A stretch of DNA of 64,000 bases from Tumebacillus sp. BK434 (lineage in GTDB: Bacteria; Bacillota; Bacilli; Tumebacillales; Tumebacillaceae), in assembly GCF_004340785.1 (NCBI RefSeq), contig NZ_SLXS01000003.1, forward strand, positions 95,689 through 159,688. Direction: 5' to 3'. Under the pieces are notes generated by a model. It was not told the DNA's origin, searched no databases, and saw nothing but the letters and a program-made list of their open reading frames with translations. Shown piece after piece: positions 43,920 to 51,654 of this stretch. Position 1 is the stretch's first letter, and each line of letters begins with the position of its first letter. Position numbers and translations under genes: made by a program.

Positions 43920-43959
43920 AAAAAAGGAAAACCTCCTGTGATCGCTCAGGAGGTTTTCC
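43920..43959 (-). terminator. Terminator after mtnD fragment 2
   Basis: A perfect 13-bp stem (GGAAAACCTCCTG/CAGGAGGTTTTCC) is followed by TTTTTT on the minus strand, 50 bases after the fragment stop. Confidence 0.88.
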
Positions 43960-44006
43960 GTGACTTGCCACTATAGAGTGAAGCTCTAACCATTAGCGCA
44001 TTACCC

Positions 44007-44244
44007 TTACTTCTGCAACTCACTCTCATCATACACCGCAACCCAGCCGTCCTTGCTCTCGAAAATACGGATCGCTTTCACCTTGCGCAGGTCGGTCAGC
44101 GTGAACCAGTGGCGGGTGTTGGTCGGGACGGAGATCAGGTCGCCCGGGTATAGGAACACGTCATAGTACGTGTCATCGTTCGGCCCTTTCAGGGTGAAGA
44201 TCGCTTCGCCGTCGACGATAAAACGCACTTCGTCTTCGGTGTGG
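44007..44244 (-). pseudogene. mtnD: mtnD 3' fragment 2 (displaced end)
   Basis: The last about 73-79 codons of acireductone dioxygenase, in frame to a normal stop. It starts in the segment DEVRFIVDGEAIFTLKG and lacks the metal ligands HxH. Homology with intact mtnD ends abruptly at 44244. It matches fragment 1 slightly better than the intact gene in its distal part. It marks the junction between two integrated elements. Confidence 0.88.
44010..44048. repeat. 39-bp identical core, copy 2 (junction of inner and outer elements)
   Basis: Identical to 41556-41594 and 54860-54898. It would be the attachment site shared by both elements. Confidence 0.65.
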
Positions 44245-44457
44245 GTTTATGGAGTCACGTTAGAGTGTTATAACCATTGATGCTATTGAGTTTTCGCATG
44301 TTGAAGTGACAATCGGACTTTTGACGATACACCGAACTATCAACTTCATACAGTGCGATTTAACTCAAATTACCACAGAATTTGGTGTATGTCTAATATG
44401 AAATTCAATTTGGTGACATTACGAAATAACTCCACTTTGGTATCTGTACCAGAAAAT
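44245..44457. other. AT-rich intergenic stretch
   Basis: About 210 bases between the mtnD fragment and the STAND gene terminator hold no gene, tRNA or clear repeat that I can see. Confidence 0.5.
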
Positions 44458-44489
44458 AAAAAACCGCATCCACAAAGGACACGGCTTAT
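44458..44489 (-). terminator. Terminator of Mrr-STAND gene
   Basis: AAGCCGTGTCC pairs with GGATGCGGTT and is followed by TTTT on the minus strand. Confidence 0.7.
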
Positions 44490-44493
44490 GACC

Positions 44494-46785
44494 TCAAATA
44501 AGATCAAACATCATTTCGATTTGTTTGTCTTCTGAATCATCACTATTATCGCTACCTCTATAGTCCCAATAATCATCATCATCCGGCTCATGCTCACGCT
44601 CAATATTATCAGCTTCTTCCCTAAAAACTTCATAGTCTGGTTCAAGTGAATTTATTTCCAGATATGCTGTGATTTCTTCTACTACGTCAGCATATTGTCT
44701 TAATATAGTGGGGTCTCCTTCGCCCAAAACCATATCATAATTTCCTTCATAAAATTCAATGAATTCTTCCCGGAGTTCTGCAATCTCATCCACGGAAAAA
44801 TCTGAAGGAAATATTTCTGATAGTGAAGCAACGTATAGAAAGTCTTCAACCTCACTGTACCGATTTGTATAGTTATCCTTGGACAGTCTCCGCAAATCCA
44901 ATAACTTACTCTGTTCCATACTACTTTCTACTGTACTTCGGCTTATTTTCCGCAGCATACTCAATAATGATTCATAACTTAACTCCCTTTTCTGAATTCT
45001 TTCTATTTGATCAGTGATTAATCGATCTAGTAATTCAATAATCTTTTGACAGTTTTGTTCCTCGGCTACGTCAATAACAAAAGATACCCTTTCTTCAAAA
45101 GGAGTATGTTTTGTTATTAGTCTACCGTTCGGAAGCTTTTCATAGAGAACATCTTTTGAATTAATCGTACGAGCAATACTATCAACAAAATTAGAAATAA
45201 AGTCCAGAACTAATCTAGGAGAATCCTTATCGATCTTCTTTCTTATTCCCCAGATGACAGCACACTGATAGAAAAAGATAGTAGAGTCAAGAAGATCCTT
45301 CAACTCCCCCACATTAGCTTTCAAGTAGTTCTCCATAAAATCACGGACAGAAGGATTGTGAAAACTTACCAATGTCTCATCCCCATGTCTAAATATCCTT
45401 ACAAAGGTGCTCTCCACCTCTTTTAAAGCGTCTCTAAAGTCAGTTGACTTAAATGACGTGCGATATTTGTCAGAGCGGAGGTTGTGAAATTCGTCAAATG
45501 CTTTCTCCAAATCAGCCAAAGTTACTTCAGGTGGAAGACTTACCATTATTATTAATATGTGTTGAGCAGCCTTCGAGATTTGTCTTTCAAATGCGTGTGT
45601 CCATAATGATGAAGGGTTGTTGAGATTTGATAAAAAAGTAACGAAATAATTTTTCGTAGTTAAATCAGGGTTTCTTGTAAGATCAGTCATCCATTCAATA
45701 ATACGAGGACTATAATTATCATGGTTAATAACTTGCCAATAATTTCTATTCTTCACTAATTCCCTCTTATATTCCAAAGGTAAGTTTGAAAAATGTAAAT
45801 GATTATACAGTATCTTGGCACGATCAAATTTAGTGTAGTCCGATAAATCAACGATACATTTTCTAATATCAAATTTTGACCGTTCCAATTTTTCATATGT
45901 TGTTTTCGCCTGGTTCAAAATATACTCTCGTGTAGTCAAGATGAACTTAGTATTCTTGGATCTTCTTACCGCCTCGATAAAATCCAGTAAAAGCTGGTCT
46001 TCGTTCTTTCGAAGTTTCTCGGTTAGGTTAGTTTGACCTAGAAAATCGTCATAATAAAACACTTGTTTCTTCGAAGAATGATATACATCAAAGGCTTCCG
46101 AAATCGAATGGGACACTTTCACAATTTGATAATCACGAGATAGATAATCTACTAACAAAATCTCAGCCAATGTGGTTTTTCCAATACCCGGTATACCGGA
46201 GATTACACAATAATTTTGTTTAGCCAATATATCCTTCGCCACTTTATAGCTTTCGTTTTGTACATAATTCTTAAGCTTCGTAATTATATTTTCTTTTTGT
46301 ATTTCACTGTTATTATAAATTGAATTATTCAAAATTTTGTCCAGTACAGTTGCACTAGTTAGCCATAATTTGAAGTTTTTCTTTTCTATTTCGGTGAATT
46401 TAGTTAGTAGATTATTCAGGTCATCTTTCCCAAAAATGTCTCCGGTAGTTTTGCAATATGGTTTTAGTGTTTCTAATAATTCATCCTTATTTGCTGGTGT
46501 CAAACCGAGGGATGTTACAAGAATATATCTCTTGGGATTAAGTTTTCGTACTTTTTCAACCTCCTTATTCACAGCTTGCTTAAGTTGACTATATCCAGAC
46601 CCTGAATAATGTTTGCATTGGATGATGATCTCGTTCTTTTTTCTCCTACTATATCGAAGATCAATACCATTATCTCGACCGTTCTTAAAACTTTCCAAGG
46701 TTAATTGCAGTTCGCATTGCAAAAGATCTCTAGTTAAAATTTCGAAATCAAAATCCGACAGCGAGGTAAAATCATATTTCGACAT
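44494..46785 (-). CDS. Mrr-type nuclease fused to STAND NTPase (candidate antiviral protein)
   Basis: A 763-residue protein (MSKYDFTSLSDFDFEILTRD). Residues 1-115 form a PD-(D/E)xK nuclease of the Mrr type: GRDNGIDLR with Asp42, and IIIQCKHYSG with Gln56-x-Lys58. Residues about 165-480 form a STAND/nSTAND3-like P-loop NTPase: Walker A GIPGIGKTT (197-205), Walker B VFYYDD (242-247), and FILTTREYIL as sensor. The rest is helical, ending in a very acidic tail (DDDDYWDYRGSDNSDD). The build is that of Avs-like defence ATPases: sensing through the C-terminal part, then nuclease firing. GGAGGGG precedes the ATG. It is a lone gene in the island. Confidence 0.83.
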   Translation of the reverse strand: MSKYDFTSLSDFDFEILTRDLLQCELQLTLESFKNGRDNGIDLRYSRRKKNEIIIQCKHYSGSGYSQLKQAVNKEVEKVRKLNPKRYILVTSLGLTPANKDELLETLKPYCKTTGDIFGKDDLNNLLTKFTEIEKKNFKLWLTSATVLDKILNNSIYNNSEIQKENIITKLKNYVQNESYKVAKDILAKQNYCVISGIPGIGKTTLAEILLVDYLSRDYQIVKVSHSISEAFDVYHSSKKQVFYYDDFLGQTNLTEKLRKNEDQLLLDFIEAVRRSKNTKFILTTREYILNQAKTTYEKLERSKFDIRKCIVDLSDYTKFDRAKILYNHLHFSNLPLEYKRELVKNRNYWQVINHDNYSPRIIEWMTDLTRNPDLTTKNYFVTFLSNLNNPSSLWTHAFERQISKAAQHILIIMVSLPPEVTLADLEKAFDEFHNLRSDKYRTSFKSTDFRDALKEVESTFVRIFRHGDETLVSFHNPSVRDFMENYLKANVGELKDLLDSTIFFYQCAVIWGIRKKIDKDSPRLVLDFISNFVDSIARTINSKDVLYEKLPNGRLITKHTPFEERVSFVIDVAEEQNCQKIIELLDRLITDQIERIQKRELSYESLLSMLRKISRSTVESSMEQSKLLDLRRLSKDNYTNRYSEVEDFLYVASLSEIFPSDFSVDEIAELREEFIEFYEGNYDMVLGEGDPTILRQYADVVEEITAYLEINSLEPDYEVFREEADNIEREHEPDDDDYWDYRGSDNSDDSEDKQIEMMFDLI

Positions 46786-46950
46786 TATAGCACCCCTCCT
46801 GAATAATCTAACATCATAATTTTATACTACCTAATTAGAACACTCAATAAAATGTTCATTTCATTTTTCTAACCCGGTTATGTAAATAGAAGTGCTCTCT
46901 CTCTTTTCGCCGTTTGATACGCGGAAAGGGATGTTTTCCCACCCCCCTAC

Positions 46951-46975
46951 AAAAAACCACCCTCTCGGATGGTTA
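46951..46975 (-). terminator. Terminator of the small recombinase gene
   Basis: The stem ACCATCC/GGGTGGT is followed by TTTT on the minus strand; the gene's stop lies at its upstream edge. Confidence 0.7.
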
Positions 46976-47515
46976 TAGGCTGAACTCTTCAATTGATGCG
47001 TCCATTTCATCTTGTTCAATACCAATGTAGCGAAGCGTCACGGACGGGGCAGAGTGATTAAAGAGCTTCTGAAGCATGACAACGTCTTTGTTCTGTTTAT
47101 AATGGTGGTAGCCGAATGTCTTCCTCATGGTATGAGTCCCGATCTCTTCCACCCCGACCTTCTCTGCAGCAGCATTCAGGATTCGATATGCCTGTACCCT
47201 CGAAATTGGTTTGTCACCCTTCCTAGAGGGAAACAGCCACGCTTCATCTACCATCCCCTCAACATACTCGTCAATGCACTCACGCAATGCCCCGTTGATT
47301 CTAAATCTCTTGTCTTTGTCTGTCTTACTCTCTTTGATGGTGATGTGTGTTTGATTGCGTACATTCTTAACCTTCAAGGTAAGTTCGTCGCTTACACGTA
47401 ATCCTGTATTGATCCCAAGGACAAACAGAAACCAGTCACGAAGCGATTGTTTTCTGAGTACCTTCTTCATCTCCTCGATCTGCTTTTTGTCACGAATAGG
47501 CTGTACGAATTCCAT
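46973..47515 (-). CDS. Small tyrosine recombinase (catalytic domain only)
   Basis: A 180-residue protein (MEFVQPIRDKKQIEEMKKVL) with AAAGGGG upstream. It has the catalytic set Arg40 (TGLRVSDE), Lys64, His128-x2-Arg131 (HTMRKTFG), His154 (FNHSAPSVT) and Tyr163 (LRYIGI). It lacks the usual N-terminal core-binding and arm-binding domains. Such short recombinases occur on phages and plasmids and may resolve multimers or invert DNA. The upstream region has four copies of a TGTTACATT element, likely its operators or binding sites. Confidence 0.88.
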   Translation of the reverse strand: MEFVQPIRDKKQIEEMKKVLRKQSLRDWFLFVLGINTGLRVSDELTLKVKNVRNQTHITIKESKTDKDKRFRINGALRECIDEYVEGMVDEAWLFPSRKGDKPISRVQAYRILNAAAEKVGVEEIGTHTMRKTFGYHHYKQNKDVVMLQKLFNHSAPSVTLRYIGIEQDEMDASIEEFSL

Positions 47516-47540
47516 TTCTATACCCCTTTGATATACGTTT

Positions 47541-47683
47541 TGTTACATTCAATGTAACTCAATCATACAATATGTTACATTATGAAGCAACAAATTTTTC
47601 TATATTTGCTTAAAACCCTTATATATCAAGGGTTGGCGGCATTTCCTTGAATGTAACTCTTTATCTATTGTGTTACATTCAAT
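47541..47683. repeat. TGTTACATT element cluster upstream of small recombinase
   Basis: GTTACATTCAATGTAAC (47542-47558) is a perfect palindrome. Half-site copies follow near 47573 (TGTTACATT), 47647 (TTGAATGTAAC) and 47671 (TGTTACATTCAA). These look like protein-binding sites for control or recombination. Confidence 0.6.
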
Positions 47684-47856
47684 CTATGACGTGCTTATGA
47701 AATCGAGTTCGGTAAATTCCCTATTCCTTAACGATCTAAGCTCAAAACATCCTCAAAATGCCCCCGATTATCGGAATCGGTGAAAAACAAATTACTGCAA
47801 ATAGAAGTGTTCTTTTGCTACTTTTGACCTCTACTCCGATCTCCCTCCCGCTAAAT
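47684..47856. other. Noncoding stretch before IS21 end
   Basis: About 170 bases between the repeat cluster and the IS left end; no gene or RNA recognised. Confidence 0.4.
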
Positions 47857-47930
47857 TGTCAACATCAGTTGAAAATTCCTCAAAAACACCGTTTGAAAAT
47901 TCCCCAGTTTCGCCGATCTAGCGCGAACGA

Positions 47931-48710
47931 TTACGCATGCTGATCCGCTTGATTCTCAGACCTAAAGAACCCCGCTTTTTTCTTTTCCTTCACTCGATAA
48001 CTCTCCCCCTTAATGTTGATGGTGCTGGAATGGTGGAGGAGGCGGTCTAGAATGGCTGTCGCCAAGACGGTATCGCCAAAGATATCTCCCCACATTCCGA
48101 AGGACTTGTTGGAAGTGAGCACAATGGATCCTTTTTCATACCTCTCCGACACGATTTGAAAGAAGAAGTGGGCAGCTGTTTCATCCATTTTTCGATACCC
48201 AATTTCATCAATCAAGAGCATGTCAGGCTTGGTGTAGGCACGCACCTTCTGCTGAATTGAACCACTGCGATGTGCGTCTTGGAGTGTCTGAACAAGGTCA
48301 TGAGCTGACGTGAAGTAGACCGTCTTTCGTCGGCTGATTGCTTCCATGGCCAAAGCTACCGCTAGGTGAGTCTTCCCTACACCGGGTGGACCCAGAAGTA
48401 TGACATTCTCCTGATGCTCCACAAACCGTAAGGTAGCCAGATCCCGAATTCGCCGTTCATCAATGGATGGTTGAAATTCGAAATCAAACTGATCCAATGT
48501 CTTATGGTAAGGCAGTTTCGCTAAGCGTGTCCTAGTCTTAAGATATCGCTCGTGTTTCGCCGCTAACTCCTCTTGAAGAAGCTTGTCTAGAAACTCTAAA
48601 TACGTTAGATTGTGTTTAGCTGCTTCTTCCGCATGGGCATGGAGGGTGTCGGGAATCCGTACCCATCCAAACTGTTGAAAGGCAGCCTGCAGGCGCTCTT
48701 GTATGATCAT
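47931..48710 (-). CDS. istB: IS21 helper ATPase IstB
   Basis: A 259-residue AAA+ ATPase related to DnaC. Walker A is LLGPPGVGKTHLAVALAMEA and Walker B is MLLIDEIGY; SNKSFGMWGDIFGD is the family sensor region. It helps IstA choose and cut target DNA. Its ATG overlaps the istA stop (ATGA), giving coupled translation. Confidence 0.95.
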   Translation of the reverse strand: MIIQERLQAAFQQFGWVRIPDTLHAHAEEAAKHNLTYLEFLDKLLQEELAAKHERYLKTRTRLAKLPYHKTLDQFDFEFQPSIDERRIRDLATLRFVEHQENVILLGPPGVGKTHLAVALAMEAISRRKTVYFTSAHDLVQTLQDAHRSGSIQQKVRAYTKPDMLLIDEIGYRKMDETAAHFFFQIVSERYEKGSIVLTSNKSFGMWGDIFGDTVLATAILDRLLHHSSTINIKGESYRVKEKKKAGFFRSENQADQHA

Positions 48711-49951
48711 GAGCGCATCACTCCCTCGTCCATAAGCTGATCATAGGCGGCGAGAGGGCGTACAGCCACTTCAGGTATTGGATTGGACATAAGTCGAGGT
48801 GATGGTTGGCCGACCGGTTTCTCGACGCTGTCTTTTCGAATTCCGTTGAAGTGGTTTTTATTTTGTACAACTTCTCGGTGTCCTGTAGCCTTTCTGTGCT
48901 CAGCGATGACTTTACCTTCGTGATAGATATGAATGCCGCCGCGACGATCATCCTTGATACTTACCAGATGACCTACAAGGCGAATTGGAACCGAGTAGCG
49001 ATTTCCTTCGTAGGAAATGAGCGTGTCTGACGACACTTTACGAACCTGATAATCCACGTAGTCAAAAGGTTCAACTGCGGGCGATTTCAAATGCTCACGG
49101 ATGAGACGGTCAACAGGTCGTTCTTGCGTGGTGCCGTGCAGGCGCACATTGGAAACTGTATTCAGCCACTTGATCGCTTGTTCATTGAGATTCTGGAGAT
49201 CCGTGAATGTCTGAACCCTCTGCCAGAAGTTTTTTCGTACATAGCCCACTCCGTTCTCTACCTTTCCCTTCGTTCTAGCCCGATAGGGGCGACAGCGGCG
49301 CAACAAGAAACCATGATGGGAAGCGAACCGAGCGAAACGATCATTCCAAACAACTTCCCCTTGATCGTCAGTCCCCGAAACGACCGTTTTCATGTTGTCG
49401 TAGAGGCACGTTTCAGTAATGCCGCCAAAGTATCTCATCGCCCTTTCATGGCAACCGATTAAAGTCTCAAGACGCTGATCCTCCGTAAACTCCACGTACA
49501 TCATTCGAGAGTAACCCAACACCATAACAAACGCATAAAGACGTTTCTTCTTACCGTGCCAATCTACACGAAACTCGCCCCAGTCCACTTGTGCTTGTCT
49601 TCCAGGCGGGGTTTCAAATCGAACCGTTGCCTTTGAAGCAACTTGGGGTCGAAGTGGTCGCATAAAATCTCGAAGAATGGTAATGCCACCGGTATAGCCT
49701 GCGGCTCGAATCTCGTCCAGAATAACAACCGCATTCAAACACCCTTCTTCCATCCTCTTTCGAACGTAAGCTTTGAAAGGTGCTAACTTCTCAGGCATTA
49801 CTGTTGTCCGCTGGTAAGTTTCAGGGTACTCCTCGCGTAACCACCTACGTATCGTCTTACGATCACGGCCAAGCTCTTTCGCAATGGCCGTGATGCTCAT
49901 TCCTCGTTGTTTCATCTCTTTGATCACAAAAAATTCCCCGTTCTTGACCAT
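48707..49951 (-). CDS. istA: IS21 transposase IstA
   Basis: A 414-residue DDE transposase. It has an N-terminal HTH (MKQRGMSITAIAKELGRDRK), the DDE/RNase H core with QVDWGEFRVDW and ETCLYDNMKTVV, the catalytic Glu in RTKGKVENGVGYVRKNFW, and the C-terminal beta-barrel segment. GAGAGGAGAG precedes the ATG. No frameshift is seen, so the element may be active. Confidence 0.95.
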   Translation of the reverse strand: MVKNGEFFVIKEMKQRGMSITAIAKELGRDRKTIRRWLREEYPETYQRTTVMPEKLAPFKAYVRKRMEEGCLNAVVILDEIRAAGYTGGITILRDFMRPLRPQVASKATVRFETPPGRQAQVDWGEFRVDWHGKKKRLYAFVMVLGYSRMMYVEFTEDQRLETLIGCHERAMRYFGGITETCLYDNMKTVVSGTDDQGEVVWNDRFARFASHHGFLLRRCRPYRARTKGKVENGVGYVRKNFWQRVQTFTDLQNLNEQAIKWLNTVSNVRLHGTTQERPVDRLIREHLKSPAVEPFDYVDYQVRKVSSDTLISYEGNRYSVPIRLVGHLVSIKDDRRGGIHIYHEGKVIAEHRKATGHREVVQNKNHFNGIRKDSVEKPVGQPSPRLMSNPIPEVAVRPLAAYDQLMDEGVMRS

Positions 49952-50037
49952 AATTTCTCTCCTCTCGGAGAGATTGTCCGTTGGAAGTGGGGAATTTTCA
50001 ACCGTTTATATTGGGTATTTTACAACCGTTGCTCACA

Positions 50038-50252
50038 AAATCGAAAAGGCAACCCTTCAGGTTGCCCATTTGTTCCCTAAAGAGCAGGAGCCGATTTAAA
50101 TATAATTTCAATAAGCAATAAATAAAATGACCAGTTTCATACCTTCTCAGCCCTTCACATTTGCCTTGTATTAAGTTTATATATCGGCGAGGTACATCTG
50201 TGAACCCTTTGATCATAAATTGAAAACAGCGCCAAAATTGGATAATTTCCAT
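50038..50252. other. Gap between IS21 and HEPN-like gene
   Basis: About 215 bases. They hold a GC-stem (GGCAACC/GGTTGCC near 50048-50070) and copy 1 of a 32-base repeat (50141-50172), described separately. Confidence 0.45.
50141..50172. repeat. 32-base direct repeat, copy 1
   Basis: Matches 51372-51403 at 27 of 32 positions. The shared part is CCCTTCA-y-ATTTG followed by TGTATT. The two copies flank the HEPN-like gene. Confidence 0.5.
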
Positions 50253-50936
50253 CTACTCTGCTGGCAATTTGTTTTGACAGTTGAGACTTTTCTCTAGGTA
50301 ATCATTCATCATTGTACCTATATATATTAACCTATCTATGAATTCTTCAGTTATTTCGTTGATAATTAAATCCATCAGCACCGATGGATATATCTCTTCT
50401 CCATATTCAAATCCACGAAAGGAGATCCCAAAGATGTTTTCATCTCTTTTATCAAATTGCAATTTAACATACGCCTCTACCATTTTCCTGTGTTTCAAAA
50501 CATTCACAAACCCTGCAACGAAGCGAAATTCATCAGAGTTTTTCATTTGTTGAATTGCATCAATTACTTGATGAACCTTATTCTCATGATTGATCCTTCG
50601 TGACACCTTGCTAAGCGTAACCGCATCTTCAGGGAATTTTTCACTCAGAGCAACAGAATTAATTATTTGAGCCATTATATCCGCCATTGAATACAAAGAG
50701 TAAAGAGATGATTCGACATGTGATTCGTAAGCGAATATAGCTTCTCCAAAAGACTCCTCACTGAATTTGATCTTACCGTTCTTAGAGAGATAATAATCTT
50801 TCCATACATCTTTAGCTAATCTACCATAGAATCTTGTTCTTCTATTTTTCAATTCTAACGAAGATAAAAATACAGATGTATCCGGTAGATCAAGTCGAAC
50901 ACAATGTTGTCGAAATGCTTCTACATTCCATTCCAT
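50253..50936 (-). CDS. HEPN-like protein of unknown function
   Basis: A 227-residue all-helical protein (MEWNVEAFRQHCVRLDLPDT), with AGGGGGAAC before the ATG at 50936. Long helices with SLYSLYSMADIMAQIINSVA and FRFVAGFVNVLKHRKMVEAY resemble HEPN-type domains seen in many defence or toxin proteins (Asn-x3-Lys-His-Arg pattern), but the assignment is weak. It lies between IS21 and the noncoding region upstream. It may be an accessory or defence gene of the element. Confidence 0.5.
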   Translation of the reverse strand: MEWNVEAFRQHCVRLDLPDTSVFLSSLELKNRRTRFYGRLAKDVWKDYYLSKNGKIKFSEESFGEAIFAYESHVESSLYSLYSMADIMAQIINSVALSEKFPEDAVTLSKVSRRINHENKVHQVIDAIQQMKNSDEFRFVAGFVNVLKHRKMVEAYVKLQFDKRDENIFGISFRGFEYGEEIYPSVLMDLIINEITEEFIDRLIYIGTMMNDYLEKSLNCQNKLPAE

Positions 50937-51205
50937 GTTAGTTCCCCCTAAGTTTTTCACAAGTTACATTCTACTGTTCACTTTGTCACTTGCTATCGAT
51001 CTTGGCCACAAATTGACGAACTTGTTTGACCGCGTAAAATACATAAGAGAATGGCATATTGCCACTCCCTGATTTTTCGGCATGCTATACAACCTTTATC
51101 GCATATGGTTTTGCGGAGCATGGTCTATCTCTCTTGTATAAAATATATAATAATATTGTTTCCTTTATTTCTCATCAAATCTATAGTTCTATATCGAAGT
51201 AGTCT

Positions 51206-51249
51206 AGGGTTTTTACTACCTACAATAGTATATAGGTAGTAAAAACCCT
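51206..51249. repeat. 17-bp perfect inverted repeat
   Basis: AGGGTTTTTACTACCTA (51206-51222) and TAGGTAGTAAAAACCCT (51233-51249) form a perfect stem with a 10-base loop. It is not followed by a T-run on either strand, so it is not a standard terminator. Confidence 0.7.
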
Positions 51250-51371
51250 GTGGTACATTGATAGACTCAGTGCATTAAAAAGACCTTCGATCAGTATAAA
51301 TTGTACGCTTTTGATATGAACCATTGCTGCTTTCAAGAAATACGCTGTTCCCTACCCTAACCATCAACAAC

Positions 51372-51403
51372 ACCCTCTCAACCCTTCATATTTGACCTGT
51401 ATT
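51372..51403. repeat. 32-base direct repeat, copy 2
   Basis: Matches 50141-50172 at 27 of 32 positions. Confidence 0.5.
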
Positions 51404-51570
51404 GCGTTTTTGAGTGGAGGGTGTTACCTTGGTTCAGGCTTGAATCTAAAAATCTGATACAGAGCAATAATGGTTATTTTTGATACATATTGCTGCTAGT
51501 CGCTTTGTCCGTCTGCTGACAATCTTGACCGTTGCTGTCGATTCAACATGACAGTGGTCCCCAACTATAG

Positions 51571-51596
51571 AAAAAGGAGTAGCACAATGCTACTCC
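51571..51596 (-). terminator. Terminator of helicase-like gene
   Basis: The perfect 9-bp stem GGAGTAGCA/TGCTACTCC is followed by TTTTT on the minus strand. Confidence 0.85.
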
Positions 51597-51654
51597 AATA
51601 AAAAAAGGGAAGAGATTCCCCCTCCCTCACATGTCCAGTGCTGTACTGAGCTCC

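Larger units (their letters stand above)
47857..50037. mobile_element. IS21-family insertion sequence
   Basis: A 2,181-base element with istA and istB. The ends are TGTCAACATCAGTTG (left) and, on the other strand, TGTGAGCAACGGTTG (right). Both are followed by internal repeats of GTTGAAAATTCC. AAAT flanks both ends and fits a 4-base target duplication. It lies within the mtnD island, between the small recombinase and the HEPN-like gene. Confidence 0.85.
50961..51570. other. Long noncoding region with structured repeats
   Basis: About 600 AT-rich bases without a credible gene. They hold a 17-bp perfect inverted repeat (51206-51249), a 32-base direct repeat copy (51372-51403) and a 9-bp inverted repeat (51369-51377/51417-51425). 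A replication or transfer origin, or a regulatory RNA, is possible. Confidence 0.5.

Noticed and set aside
47541-47683. CRISPR array
   Set aside because: Repeats are 9-17 bases, partly inverted and irregularly spaced, with no spacer pattern and no cas genes.
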